Source: Perilla frutescens
Lineage: Eukaryota > Streptophyta > Magnoliopsida > Lamiales > Lamiaceae
Direction: 5' to 3'
Length of the DNA stretch: 64,000 nucleotides
NCBI GenBank assembly: GCA_026008535.1
Contig: BRKX01000007.1
Coordinates: forward strand, 57,835,001 to 57,899,000
Part shown: piece by piece, positions 1 to 11,837 of the stretch
How the letters are laid out: each line of letters starts with the position of its first letter
Position numbering within the stretch: the stretch's first letter is position 1
Translations under genes and position numbers: made by a program
Notes under the pieces: generated by a model
What the model was told of the DNA's origin: nothing
Seen by the model: the letters and a program-made list of their open reading frames with translations, nothing else
Database searches by the model: none

Positions 1-801
1 TTTGCTGTATAGGGTGTATGGGTATACGGAGTATGATTGGTGTATGGTGTATGGACCGGATGGTACATGGGTGCATATGTGTATGGTCCGGATGGTGTAT
101 ATGAGTGTGAACAGATGATATATGTGGAATAAGATGAATTTTCGATCCCCTTGATGATGGTGGACGAAAATTTGAAGGGAGGAAGTGTATATAGAAGGTT
201 TGGAAGGATTTGGATGGAAGAAAGCTAGAAAAGGAAAGAATTAGATGTATTTTTGAAGTTCCCAAATAGAATAGGAATCCAAAAATAAATCCCAAAGGTA
301 GAAGGAAAGAAATAGGAAAGAAAAAGGAAAGAAATATTAGGTAATTTGGAAAGTGTTACAAAATTGTGACACAATCTAAATATCCTAATTGAACTAGACT
401 CTAAAAGGAAAGAACTAAAAAGGAACTATACTAGAAGGAAACTACCAAAATTAAAATAAGACTCACAAGGTAAATACCAACTATAGAGTAGTACCAAAAG
501 GAAAGTACCAAAATTAAAGAAACACAAAAGGAAACAATGAATATACCTCTTTTTTTTTAATTTTCGGATTTTTTTTTCTTTTTTTTTTATCCAATTTTTT
601 TTTTCTTTTTTTTTTTTTAGACGACTTTTTTTTTTCTTTTTTTTTTTGTCGATGCTCTTTTTTTTTCAATTGATAGCTATGCTATTACAACTCGATAAAA
701 TAAAAAATAAAGAAGACACATAAGACGACACGTAGGATAAAAATGACACGTCGGATTGAACCACGACCAGCAGAGCTGACGTGGCTCTGATGCCAAATTT
801 A
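1..801 (-). mobile_element. 5' leader of a family II gag-only element (A), minus strand, gag off-window
   Basis: Untranslated leader between the PBS and gag of a minus-strand element. It matches the leader of element I (56236-57123) in order and content: a TACACC-type repeat (here as GTGTATGG, 1-110), an AG/AAGG-rich zone, and a T-rich tract (545-670) that is an interrupted A tract on the coding strand. The PBS lies at 783-795. No coding sequence is visible; gag would start left of position 1. Confidence 0.8.
783..795 (-). other. Primer binding site of element A
   Basis: Reverse complement reads TGGCATCAGAGCC, complementary to the 3' end of plant initiator tRNA-Met apart from the fourth base. 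It lies 6 nt from the LTR edge at 802, the usual spacing. The following bases can pair with it as a CAGAGC/GCTCTG hairpin. Confidence 0.8.
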
Positions 802-2023
802 TGATACGACCCGGACAAATAGTCTAGGACGAATCTAGAGACGTAGCGGAAGACTTCTGGATACGAAACACGTCAGCGAATGAAGGGCTTCAATCCGACT
901 CGATAAACAATGGAAAAATAGACAATCTAGACAACTAAAATACCTAGAAAAATGACACAATCTATGTAACACAATTCAAAGGAACGAGGGGCTGTATGGG
1001 AACGATTTTGTGGGCTGAATTGGAGAGGAATTTCGTGTGTGATGGCTTGTGAAGAATGGTTTGGAGTAGATAGGTTATGATAGAGATGAATCGAACTTAC
1101 GTGTAGATGAAACGGCTAGAACTCGAACTCGTCCTGTGGAAGAGACTTGATCGATTGGTGGCTGGACGGATATGGACGTGGATGGCTTGATGGGAGTCGT
1201 CGTTTGGTGTAGATGGATGATGATTCGTTGATGTGAATCACAACCCGATAGCCTCCTTGAATCTCGAACTTATCCAAGAATGAAATCTCCAAGTTGCTTT
1301 TCGATAGCGAATACCGGTTAATCCCTCAAGTGGATTAAGCAATACCCTTGAGTAAGACTTAAAGTTGCTAGCTCCAAGAATATGAATTTGTTAATCAAAA
1401 CTCACAAAGATTTAAAAGGGGGTTGAGACAATATTGAAAGCAAAGCTTAATTAATCAAATATAGTCTAAAATAATAATGTTACATGGATCCCCTATTTAT
1501 AGGGCTAAGATGGACGAAATTAAAGATAAAAAAGGCTTAAAAATTGATCCAAAAGGGATCTCTAACTATACTAGGAAGTTCCCTAAACTAGAATTCTATT
1601 CAAGGTAGGAAATAGCCTTAAATACAACTCTAGTCAAACTTGACCTCATAATGGACGAAAATTACTCCTAATTAAATAAAAATCTGAATTAAACTATAGT
1701 CTAACATAATTAAATAAGTACTATAGTCTAAATAAAATTCAACCCCTAATTAAATTAATTAAAGGGGCGAAAATCTGATCTCGTGCACGCATGCACAACT
1801 CGACGAGTTCTTCATGTTCTCTTCTTCAAACCTTGATCTCCAATCTTTAATTACTAGCAAAGTAACAATTTTGGAGTTGCTCTCAACATCTTTGTCATCT
1901 TCGAATTTCTTACATACAAATGCTTGGAAAAATCCTTGCAATTGTATTGCTCGAAATCGTGTAATTGGACCACGTATTTGCAGCTCCGGATTAAGTTCTT
2001 CAAGGCTTTTCGTGGCTTCATCA
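802..2023 (-). mobile_element. Family II LTR, 5' LTR of element A
   Basis: On the plus strand it runs from TGATACGACCCGG to GGCTTCATCA, that is, TGAT...ATCA ends on the minus strand. The first ~250 bases of the LTR (1759-2023 here, minus) carry the open frame that forms the C-terminal tail of the gag ORF in this family. A GTAAGT sits at 1095-1100 (minus). The PBS at 783-795 marks it as the 5' LTR. The flank at 2024 (TTCCT) is the only side where a TSD could be read, so the insertion cannot be confirmed by a pair. Confidence 0.88.
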
Positions 2024-2222
2024 TTCCTTCTACCTTTGGGATTTATTTTTGGATCTCCTACACTATTTAGGATTTCAAAAATACATCTAATTCTTTCCTT
2101 ATCTTGATTTCTTCCATTCCAATCCTTTCAAACCTTCCATATACTCCCCCATATCCATTAATTTTCGTCCCCTATACCCTATAGAGTTTGAAAATTTCAG
2201 CCTTAGTCACATACACCCATAC
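2024..2222 (+). mobile_element. Leader fragment of a family II/III gag-only element, plus strand
   Basis: Closely matches the leader of the family III gag-only element at about 34290-34470 and that of element N at about 19800-20000. It is cut on the left by element A and on the right by the LTR at 2223. It is non-coding: pyrimidine-rich sequence ending in the first TACACCC repeats. Confidence 0.75.
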
Positions 2223-3270
2223 TGATGAGGTAGTGCAAGACAATGAAGAAGATGATCCGGAGCTGCAATTTAAAGGTCCAATGACGCGTTTGCGAGCTAA
2301 GAAGTTGCAAGCTTATTTACAAGCTTCTATTCGTCGCAAATTCGAGTTGCATGAAGATGAAGTGAAGAGCAGCCCAAGATGGATCACCATGCTATCTATT
2401 AATGATGAAGAAGGTATCATGAAGACGTGAGAAGAAGAATCACGCCATTTGGACGTGTGCATAAAAAGTTATACGCGTTTGCATGGGAAATCGGGAGATG
2501 CTGTTTTTCAAGCAAAGGTGGTAATATTAATTGTACCATGGGCCACGAAATTATTCATGTTAATCCAGCCCATGATCGAGTTCTAAGGTCCAAGATGGTG
2601 TGGAAATACAGGCCCAAATCCATTGTGGGATTTATCCTTATCTAGTTAGATTTAGATAGATTTTTGTTATCTTATTTTTGGTATCTTTTGATTTTATCCT
2701 AGATTGTTTAGGATTAGTATTTTTTTGATGTTTATCTAGTTAATTAGGGTTAATTTTTGTTCATAATCTCTCCTATAAATAGGAGCACCCTGTGACATTC
2801 ATAATTCAGACAATTGCAAGAAATAAAGAGTTATTCTCAATCTGTCTCACGATCCTTCGGTTGATCAAACTTTTATCTACAATTCTATTGTTTTAGCACT
2901 TCAATAGTCTTATTTAAGTTCTTCAGGGTATAATTAAGTACTTGGGAGAATTGCTATCCGGAGAAGCTAGACGAGTGCGTTCGGGTTGATTCAACACGGG
3001 TTCACCGATCTGTCCTATCCTTCTACCAAACCACCGCCGCCGTCACCAACACTCCACCGCCATCCGCCGTCCACACCGCCGTATTCCAGCCACCCTCGAG
3101 CCATCCTACGTGTTCCAATCGAGTCCTAGTTCGTGTCTACGTAATTCTAGTAAGTTTTACCGTTTATTTCGAGTCGGTTTGAATCCTTCTTTAGCTGACG
3201 TTGTTCGAGTCCATAAAGTCTTCCGCCTACGTTTCATTCGTGTCTTGGATACATTGTCCGGGTCACATCA
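2223..3270 (+). mobile_element. Chimeric solo-type LTR (family I U3, family IV R-U5)
   Basis: Starts TGATGAGGTAG like the 3' LTR of H (62376) and carries the family I tail ORF (2188-2430). A TATAAATAGG box lies at 2774 and GTAAGT at 3150-3155. Downstream of about 2800-2890 it follows the G-type (family IV) LTR and ends GTCACATCA. The left flank is CATAC and the right flank is CAAGA, so the ends do not form a TSD. CAAGA plus the following sequence is exactly the junction found right of G at 53072. I read it as a recombinant between LTRs of two insertions. Confidence 0.75.
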
Positions 3271-4147
3271 CAAGAGGAGGTCTACGAAGAGCTGAAGTTG
3301 GAGCATGATGATGTTCGACTTAGAGACCAGCTTGTTCTAGATAAGTCGTCCAATACCCACATTGTTTATCTTAAGGACGTGTTACATGAAATCGAGAGAG
3401 GTAAGTACCGTCTATACTATTCTAGTATTGATAGGTATTTGATGTGTATTGTTGAATCCATGTTCTGCGTGATGTTATTGGGAAATGTGTTGTTGTTTAC
3501 TTTGATGATATCCTGATATACAGTCACAGTGCACAGGCGCACCTAGATCACCTTAGGCGCGTATTTTTGCTTTTGAGAGATGCTCGATTGTATGGCAACA
3601 TGTCTAAGTGTTCTTTTTGTTTGAATGAAGTAGTATTCTTAGGCTTTGTTGTGAGTTGTAGAGGTATTGAGGTTGATCGTTCCAAAATCAAGGCGATTGA
3701 GGAATGGCCAACACCCAAAACCGCGTCTGAAGTTCGATCATTTCACGGCCTTGCCAGATTTTATCGTCGCTTTGTGCGCGATTTCTCTAGCATTGTCGCG
3801 CCTCTTACTGAGCTAAGTAAGAAGGATCGCAAGTTTGAATGGGGTAAGCAACAAGAGCATGCGTTTAATACTTTGAAGTCTTTATTGTGTTCTGCTCCTG
3901 TTTTGTGTTTACCTGATTTTTCCAAAACTTTTGAGATCGAGTGTGATGCCTCCGGGATAGGTATTGGTGCTGTTTTGATGCAGGAAAAATGGCCCGTGGC
4001 GTACTTCAGTGAAAAGCTCAATGGCGCCGCCCTACGCTATTCGACGTACGATAAAGAGCTATACGCTTTGAAGCGTGCATTGGATACATGGCAGCACTAT
4101 TTGTGGCCCAAGGAGTTCGTCATTCACACGGATCATGAGAGCTTGAA
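3271..4147 (+). pseudogene. pol fragment: X-region start joined to RT end plus RNase H
   Basis: Positions 3271-3465 match the H element just downstream of its G insertion (53072-53265), the start of the X region. At about 3460-3470 the sequence switches, across a shared CATGTT, to the end of a reverse transcriptase. The YFDD active-site motif is encoded at 3498-3509, followed by the RT connection and RNase H (ECDASG, DKELYAL, HTDHES) to 4147. The ORF 3567-4190 covers most of the RT/RH part. The RT/RH sequence is more diverged from K and F than those are from each other, so it comes from another autonomous subfamily. The N-terminal RT, IN and gag are absent. RNase H is cut at 4147 by the LTR of J. 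It is a dead fragment. Confidence 0.8.
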
Positions 4148-5335
4148 TGATACGACCCGGACTATGCTAGGACGAATCTTGAGAATGTAGCGGAAGACTT
4201 AAGAATCGAAACACGTCAGAATTAAGAAGGATTCAATCTGACTCGACAAACAACGGAAAATTACGACAAACTAGACAACTAGAGTACGTAGAGAACGACA
4301 CGAACTATGTAACACAAACCAAGGGCGTAAGGGCTGGAATGGATCGTGTATAGGGGCTGGAATTATGGAGAGGATTTCGTGTGTGATGTTAGGGTGAAGA
4401 ATGGCTAAGGTAGATAGGGTATGATAAGGATTGGATAAACTTACGTTATATATGCTCCAAACGTCGCGTAGAACACGTATATGCAAATCTGATCCGGAAC
4501 GGTTTGGAATGGCTTGATACTCGAACTATGAATTCTTGGAAGGATGTTGAGATGGACGAAGATGATGATGGATGTTGTTGAAGGCGGCTGGACAGTGGTG
4601 ATTGGTAGATGCGAATCACAACCCGAAAGTTGCCTTGAATCTCGAACGTACACAAGGCCAACTTCTTTAAGTTGATCTTCAAGTAGCGAGTTTCCGACGA
4701 TCCCTCGAACGTGGACGGCGAATTCCCTTTGTAAAACTTAGAGATGCTAAATCTAAGAGTATGAATTTAATTATCTAAACTCACAAAAGATTAAACGGGG
4801 AGAGACGATATTGAAAGCAAAGGCTTAATAATCAAATATAGTCTAAAGTATCAATGTTACATGGATCCCTTATTTATAGACATAATAGGGACGAAAAAAA
4901 TAAGCTTAAAAGGCCTAAAAATTGATCCAAAAGGGATCTCTAACTATACTAGGAAGATACCTAAACTAGAATTCTATTCAAGGTAGGAAATTGCCTTAAA
5001 TACAATTCTAGTCAAACTTGACCTCATTATGGACGAAAATTAACAAATAATTAATTAAAAATCTGATCTAATTAATTAAATACCATAGTCTAATTAAATA
5101 CTATAGTCTAAATAAATCAATCCCTTAATTAAATAACTAAGGGGGACGAAAACTCCATGCAACTTGTCTATGCAATGTGAATCTGCCATGCATGCACAAC
5201 TTGATGAGTTCTATCTTCATGCATTGCTCTTCAAATCTTGATCTCCAATCTTTGATTATTAAAGGAGTAACAATCTTGGGATCCTCTAATGGCAGCTTTG
5301 AATGGACCGATTTGATGCTTACTATGGTCTTATCA
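4148..5335 (-). mobile_element. 3' LTR of gag-only element J (family III U3 with family II R-U5)
   Basis: On the minus strand it begins TGATAAGACC (family III) right after the PPT, and ends GGGTCGTATCA. The U3 half follows family III. From about the ACTCGCTACTTGAAG stretch onward it follows the R-U5 of the LTRs of element I (53612, 57124, 59889). GTAAGT is at 4439-4444 (minus). It is inserted into RNase H of the preceding pol fragment (left flank TTGAA); the partner flank is lost. Confidence 0.85.
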
Positions 5336-5780
5336 TTCCCCTCCTCTTGAAAAGAATTCGTCCTCGAATTCGAGCGGCTTGGATCGAAAATGAACACGAA
5401 CTGATCATCAATCTCTTTTAGATCAAGCTTCAACTTCATGGGATGCATGGACATAGTAACCACGAATAAGTCTGGTGGAACATCAATAACATGTGGTACA
5501 TCTTTGGCAACCTGTAAGATTAAAACATTAAAAATACAAGGTTGACAAAAAATGTTAGAAATCAGCGGCTTCTCAATACTAGGTTGATCGAGCTCGTTAT
5601 GATCTTCAACCATTGCTTCACGATTGTCATTCTCCTTTTCAAAACATGGCTGTACTTTCATCACATTTCCTTTATCTTCAGTTTCGAACTGCTCTTCATT
5701 TTTTGCCTCTTCAACTGTATCATGGATCTCCATGTTCACAATTTGTAGTTTGTCATCCATACAATCTTCAGGACTTGTCA
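5137..5780 (-). CDS. Gag-only polyprotein, C-terminal part, element J (partial)
   Basis: Open frame on the minus strand equivalent to the acidic second half of the family III gag-only protein (35350-36008). It contains the conserved stretch around ISNIFCQPC..LILQVAKDVP, then the SRTNSFQEEGND motif encoded over the PPT (5336-5349), then a tail inside the LTR that ends with IKDWRSRFEEQ and a stop at 5137. The upstream part with the Gag homology domain was removed when K inserted at 5781 and the far side was lost. Residues read upstream of 5780 belong to the K LTR and are not part of this gene. No zinc knuckle, PR, RT or IN is present. Confidence 0.75.
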
Positions 5781-6826
5781 TGATGTGACCCGGACAATGA
5801 ATCCAAGACACGAAGAATACGCAGGCGGAAGACTTTAAGGACTCGAACAACGTCAGCTAAAGAAGGGTAGAATCCGACGCAAATTAAAAGACAAAACTTA
5901 CTAGAAATCGAAGTTATGAACTATGACTCGATGAACACACTTGATACGTCTAAGGGTGGCTGGAATCTGATGGTGAACGACGGCGGACGGCGGTGGAGTG
6001 TTGGTGATGGCGGCGGTGGTTTGGTAGAAGGATAGGACAGATCGGTGAACCCGTGTTGAATCAACCCGAACGCACTCGTCTAGCTTCTCCGGATAGCAAT
6101 TCTCCCAAGTACTTAATTATACCCTGAAGAACTTAAATAAGACTATTGATTTGCTAGAACAATAGAATTGTAGATAAAAGTTTGATCAACCGAAGGATCG
6201 TGAGACAGATTGAGAATAACTCTTTATTTCTTGCAATTGTCTGCATTATGAATGTCACAGGGTGCTCCTATTTATAGGAGAGATTATGAACGAAAATTAA
6301 CCCTAATTAACTAGATAAACATCAAAAAATACTAATCCTAATCAATCTAGGATAAAATCAAAAGATACCAAAAATAAGATAACAAAAATCTATCTAAATC
6401 TAACTAGATAAGGATAAATCCCACAATGGATTTGGGCCTGTATTTCCACACCATCTTGGACCTTAGAACTCGATCATGGGCTAAATTAACATGAATAATT
6501 TCGTGGCCCATGGTACAATTAATATTACCACCTTTGCATGAAAAACAGCATCTCCCGATTTCCCATGCAAACGCGTATAACTTTTCATGCACACGTCCAA
6601 ATGGCGTGATTCTTCTTCTCACGTCTTCATGATACCTTTTTCATCATCAATAGATAGCATGGTGATCCATCTTGGGCTGCCCTTGACTTCATCTTCATGC
6701 ATTTTGAATTTGCGATGAATAGAAGCTTGTAAATAAGCTTGTAACTTCTTAGCTCGCAAACGCGTCATTGGACCTTTAAACTGCAGCTCCGGATCATTTT
6801 CTTCATTGCCTTGTATGACCTCATCA
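5781..6826 (-). mobile_element. 3' LTR of K (family I)
   Basis: TGATGAGGTCATAC... on the minus strand, ending TCACATCA at 5781. The PPT (minus strand CAGCAGGGGGGGAA type) abuts it at 6827. The first ~210 bp encode the polyprotein tail with stop at 6619. A TATA-like TCCTATAAATAGG lies near 6280 and GTAAGT at 5896-5901, both on the minus strand. Confidence 0.9.
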
Positions 6827-9800
6827 TTCCCCCCCTGCTGAAAAGAATTTGTCCTCGAATTCACAGGCTCATCATCATCGAACTCATCATCTGCAGAAAA
6901 GGGAGATAAGTCAGCAACATTAAATGTAGATGAACACTTATACTCACCGGGTAAATCAATGCGATATGCATTGTTATTGACTCGACTCAACACGGTGAAT
7001 GGTCCATCTCCTCTAGGCATCAATTTCGATTTTCTCAAGTTGGGAAATCGTCCAGGACTCAGATGAATCCAAACGCGATCTCCAGGCTGGAATACTACTT
7101 GCTTGCGCCGTTTATTCTTTTGAACAGCATTACGTGCGCCAACGGCTTCAATACGCGCACGTATTTTCTCATGCATCTCCTTAACTTGTTCCGCTTTTCT
7201 TGTACCTTTAACACTTGTTAGATGCTCAACAGGTAAAGGCAACAGATCATTAGGCGTTAGCGGATTAAAACCATAAACAACTTCAAACGGAGACATATTG
7301 GTAGATGAATGCACAACGCGATTATAAGCAAATTCAGCATATGGCAAACAATCTTCCCATGATTTCAAGTTGTTTTTAACTAAAGCTCGCAGCAAAGTAC
7401 CTAAAGTGCGATTAACTACTTCAGTTTGTCCATCAGTTTGTGGATGACATGCAGTAGAAAATAACAATTTGGTACCTAATTTTCCCCAAAGTACACGCCA
7501 AAAATGTGCAAGAAACTTAGAATCCCTATCACTAACAATAGTTCTAGGTATTCCATGTAAACGCACAACATGTATAAAGAACAGATTGGCTATGTGTACT
7601 GCATCATCGGTTTTCCTACATGCAATGAAATGAGACATCTTGGAAAACCTATCAACAACCACAAAAATACTATCTCGACCAGATCTAGACCGTGGTAATC
7701 CTAATATGAAATCCATAGATAAATCAATCCACGGGGAAGACGGGGCTGGTAGAGGCGTGTATAAACCAAAAGGATGTGAAGTAGATTTCGTTTTCTTGCA
7801 TGTTATACATCTACTACACACATTCTCAACATCATGCTTCATACGTGGCCAAAAGAAATGCTCATGCAGCAAGTTTAACGTCTTAGACACACCAAAGTGA
7901 CCCATTAAACCTCCCGCATGCGATTCAAGAACTAACAACTCACGCATAGAAGATTTAGGAATACATAACTGTGAACCCTTGAACAAGAACCCATCATGCA
8001 CGAAATAACCATCAAAAGCACGAGATTTTGAGCAACATTCAGCATATATGGGTGCGAAAAACTCATCACATGCATATAACTCCTTAATTGCATCAAATCC
8101 CAACATCTTAGCATGCATAAGGTTCAAGAGAACGTACCTTCTCGACAATGCATCAGCAACAACGTTTTCGGCGCCTTTCTTGTACTTGATGACGTACGGG
8201 AAAGACTCGATAAACTCTACCCATCGTGCATGTCGCTTGTTCAGATTTTGTTGGCCTTTCAAATGCTTTAAACTATCGTGATCCGTGTGAATCACAAACT
8301 CCTTAGGCCATAAATAGTGCTGCCACGTTTCTAAAGCTCTCTTAAGTGCGTACAACTCCTTGTCATAAGTCGAATAACGAAGGGCTGCATCGTGGAGCTT
8401 TTCACTGAAATAGGCGACTGGACGCCGTTCCTGCATCAAAACAGCACCAATCCCTTTGCCCGAGGCATCACATTCAATCTCAAAAGTTTTATTAAAGTCC
8501 GGAAGAGCAAGAACAGGCGCATTACATAAACATGATTTTAAAGTGTTAAACGCATGCTCTTGAACAGGACCCCATTCAAACTTTCGATCTTTCTTGCTTA
8601 ACTCAGTAAGCGGCGCGGCTATGCTGGAGAAATCGCGCACAAAGCGACGATAAAAGCCAGCAAGGCCGTGGAAAGACCTCACGTCACTTGCAGACTTAGG
8701 AGTGGGCCATTCCTCAATCGCTTTGATTTTGGAACGGTCTACTTCTATACCACGTAAACTCACAACGAAGCCTAGAAAAACGACTTCACTCATGCAAAAA
8801 GAACACTTAGACAGATTACCATATAATTTTGACTCTCTAAGAAGCTCAAAAACGTGTCTAAGGTGCTGCATATGTGTATGTGTCGTGTCACTGTAAATCA
8901 AAATGTCATCAAAATACACAACAACATACTTTCCAATCACTTCACGTAAAACATGATTCATCAGACGCATAAATGTGCTTGGTGCATTAGTGAGACCAAA
9001 AGGCATAACAAGCCATTCATACAAACCATGCTTAGTTTTAAATGCGGTTTTCCATTCATCACCTTCTTGCATACGTACTTGAAAATAACCAGAACGCAAA
9101 TCAATTTTAGAAAAGACACGCGAACCAGATAACTCATCAAGCATATCATCTAATCTAGGGATGGGAAAACGATACTTTACCGTGATTTTGTTGATTGCAC
9201 GGCAATCCATGCACATACGCCATTCGTTGTTCTTCTTTGGCACTAGAATCACTGGAACGGCGCACGGGCTCAAGCTCTCTCGAATTTGCTTCTTCTCCAA
9301 CAGCTCTTTGACTTGCCTATCTATCTCCTTAGTCTCGTCGGGAGACGTCCTATAGGCTGGTCGGTTGGGAAGCACGGCTCCGGGGACGAAATCGATCTGA
9401 TGCTCGATTCCTCGTACTGGTGGTAGTCCTCCGGGTATCTCCTCAGGAAAAACGTCCTTGAACTCATCAAGTAAGGGCTGCACATCACTATGCAAACACT
9501 TATTAGTAGCACTGCTCTTAAATGTGAGTAGAACAAGGGGCATACCTGCTTTAACGGCTTTCTGAACTCCTTTTGCTGAAATAAACAAGCTCTTCACATG
9601 AGGCTTGTTTGAACTCGACTCCAACTCCTTTTCCACAGCTAGGGAGCTCGAATGAGGTGGTTTGGAAGGTGAAGTGGCGGTGCCAAGGGGCTGTCCGGGG
9701 GCTGAGGTCTCGGCCGTGGCCTTCGGGGCCCGTTTTGCGGCTGCTTGCTTCGCCTTTTCCTCTTTGAACCTCTCTTGCATGCGTTGCTGATCCGTAGCAA

Positions 9801-10099
9801 CGTCTTTAGGTGATAATGGCCTTAGGGTGCTGATTCGGCCATCAATGTCGACGGTGTAAGTGTTCATACGTCCATCGTGGACAACACGTCGATCATACTG
9901 CCAAGGTCTGCCTAACAACAAGTGTGCCGCATCCATAGGGATAACGTCGCACAAAACAGTGTCAGAAAACTTATGGATTGAGAATGAGACACTTACCTGG
10001 TGAACCACGCGTATCTCGCCTCTTTCTGTAAGCCACTGCAGTCTGTATGGTTTTGCATGTTGTTGAACAGGTAGACCAAGCTTTTCAACTGCGTATTGA
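6619..10099 (-). pseudogene. K pol: protease rest, RT, RNase H, integrase and LTR-encoded tail
   Basis: The frame is open to a stop at 6619. From the N side it holds: the rest of the retropepsin domain; RT with the VPKKNNEWRMCMDCRAIN block and YFDD (about 8904-8915); RNase H (ECDASG, DKELYA, HTDH); integrase with an N-terminal HHCC zinc-finger region and the D,D,E core (SMDF, SDRDSKF, GQTEVVNR); and the GPF-type module followed by FNVADLSPF. It then crosses the PPT as SRTNSFQQGGND and ends with GPMTRLRAKKLQ inside the LTR. Separated from gag by a 2-nt deletion (about 10100-10106) relative to F. All catalytic residues I looked for are present, so only this indel (and loss of the 5' LTR) disables it. 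Confidence 0.9.
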
Positions 10100-11830
10100 C
10101 TAATGGGGGATCACACTGCCACTGTCAATTATCATGGAACACGTGTGACCTTGAATCACTGCACGGGTGTAGAAGATGTTCTCCCGTTGGTGTTCTTGTT
10201 CCTCTTCTCGAATGATGCTCAAACTCCGGATTGTGACCAAACTGAGCTGAACTTCCGGATCGACTGTATTAGGGGCTGCATCATTCACGATCTCTTCTTC
10301 AATGGTGGCATCGCCCACGGGCTCTGTTTCATCCTCACTGGCTGATTCGACTTCATTTGATTCCGTTAAGTATAGAATCCGCCGGTTTGGACATTGAGCT
10401 TGGAAATGACCCCAACCTTGACACTTATGACATTGGATGTCACGAGCACGATTAGGGGCTGCATTAGGGGCTGTAACACCTTGATTTGGCCGAGTAGGGG
10501 TCGGCCGTGGCTGGTTGGGCGGCGTAGACTCGGGTCTACGGCTTGTCTGTGGTGTAGAACGGTCGAAACGCCGTTCGGGTGGTCCGGGTGGACCTCTGGG
10601 ACGTGTAGAATCATTAGAAGGAGTAGAAAGTGATGTGGAAGGTGTACCTTTATTCCAAGAGGGGTGTGTAGGGGCTGAATTGAAGTGGGATCGACGGCGA
10701 CCCTCTCTTAGCTGCCTTTCCACAATTGATGCGTACTGCACCATTCTTTCTACACTGGTGAAGTCTCTGAGCTCGACTTCACATGCAATGTCGGGGTTCA
10801 TGCCTTCAATGTACCGGATGATGGTAGCATTTAAGGTCTCTTGCTTCCCGACTCGGTTCAGAAGGGTCTCCAATTCCTTGTGGTACTCTTCAATCGACCT
10901 TGTACCTTGTTTGACCCGATTGAGCTTCTTCTCAAGCTCCCTTTCATAATGCATAGGTATAAATCGCCCACGCATGAATCCCTTCATTTCCTCCCAGTTG
11001 TCGATTGGAGGATTGTGGTTTCTGCGTCTTCTTTCTTGTTGCATTTCCCACCATGAGGCTGCATAGCCTCTAAACTCTAAGCATGCGAGTTGCACCTTCT
11101 TTTGCTCTGAAAAGTTGTAGCATGCAAAGATCTTCTCTACCTTACGTTCCCAATCTAAGTAAACATCGGGATCGTGAAGGCCTTCAAACTCGGGTATGCT
11201 CGTCTTGATGTTGTTGAGCCTACCATCATCATCATCATGATGATTTGCGCGCCTATGGGGACCTCGGGGTCGGCCATGGCGTCCTCTGTGCCCTTGTGGT
11301 GGATAATCAGCTTCATACCCACTGGCTGCATAGGAATCGTATCCATAATCATAGTCATCTTCAAAAGCGGGCTCTCGGGGCGGCCTTTGATCATTGTGTT
11401 GTACAGGCGGCGGCCTGTTAACGTTCCTCTGCTGCTGGCGTCGGTCAGTAGGCCCCAATTGAGGCTCAGGACGCCTCTCAGCATCATTTTGAGGCTCAGG
11501 TTGCCTTGCTGCATTGATTTGAGGCTCAGATTGCCTCGTTTCGTCATCTTGAGGCTCGAGTGGCCTCTTCTCAGGATCTCCTTGGACCGTTTGAGATGTG
11601 GTCGACTGGGCTTTGAGTCTTGCAAGCTCCTCTTGCAATTCAGCTACTTGATTGCCAAGTTCGTCTTTCAGTAGACGATTCTGTCGTTCAAAATGTTGAA
11701 CTAGAGCTTGGTATTGGAACTTGGGATCCCACTGTGGTTCGGACGAGTAAGACTGTTCGCCTGGTGTGTTCGGCGATCTAGGCTCCTCAAGGGGTGGAGT
11801 AGTCGCCCCTTTATTGTTTCCTTTCTTCAT
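10100..11830 (-). pseudogene. K Gag and start of protease
   Basis: Start chosen at ATG 11828-11830 (MKKGNNKG); the frame extends 20 codons further upstream, but an AG splice-acceptor-like site lies in between. Gag has a Q/E-rich helical N-terminus (coiled-coil-like), proline-rich repeats with the motif xEPQ, an RGRHGRPRG basic patch, the retrotransposon gag domain (LDWERKVEKIF ... SIEEYHKELE), and one zinc knuckle CHKCQGWGHFQAQC. It runs into the protease active site IIDSGS and then loses frame at about 10105, where F has 2 more bases. Gag would form the particle; PR would process it. Confidence 0.9.
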
Positions 11831-11837
11831 GGTACCT

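Noticed and set aside
545..670. T/A-rich tracts as polyadenylated ends of LINE/SINE insertions
   Set aside because: They recur at the same place in every leader, interrupted by the same GC words, with no TSD around them. They are part of the element leaders.
10515..11674. Long antisense ORFs opposite the gag of K (and opposite F gag)
   Set aside because: They lie on the wrong strand of a well-supported gag gene, have unusual composition, and follow from its codon bias.
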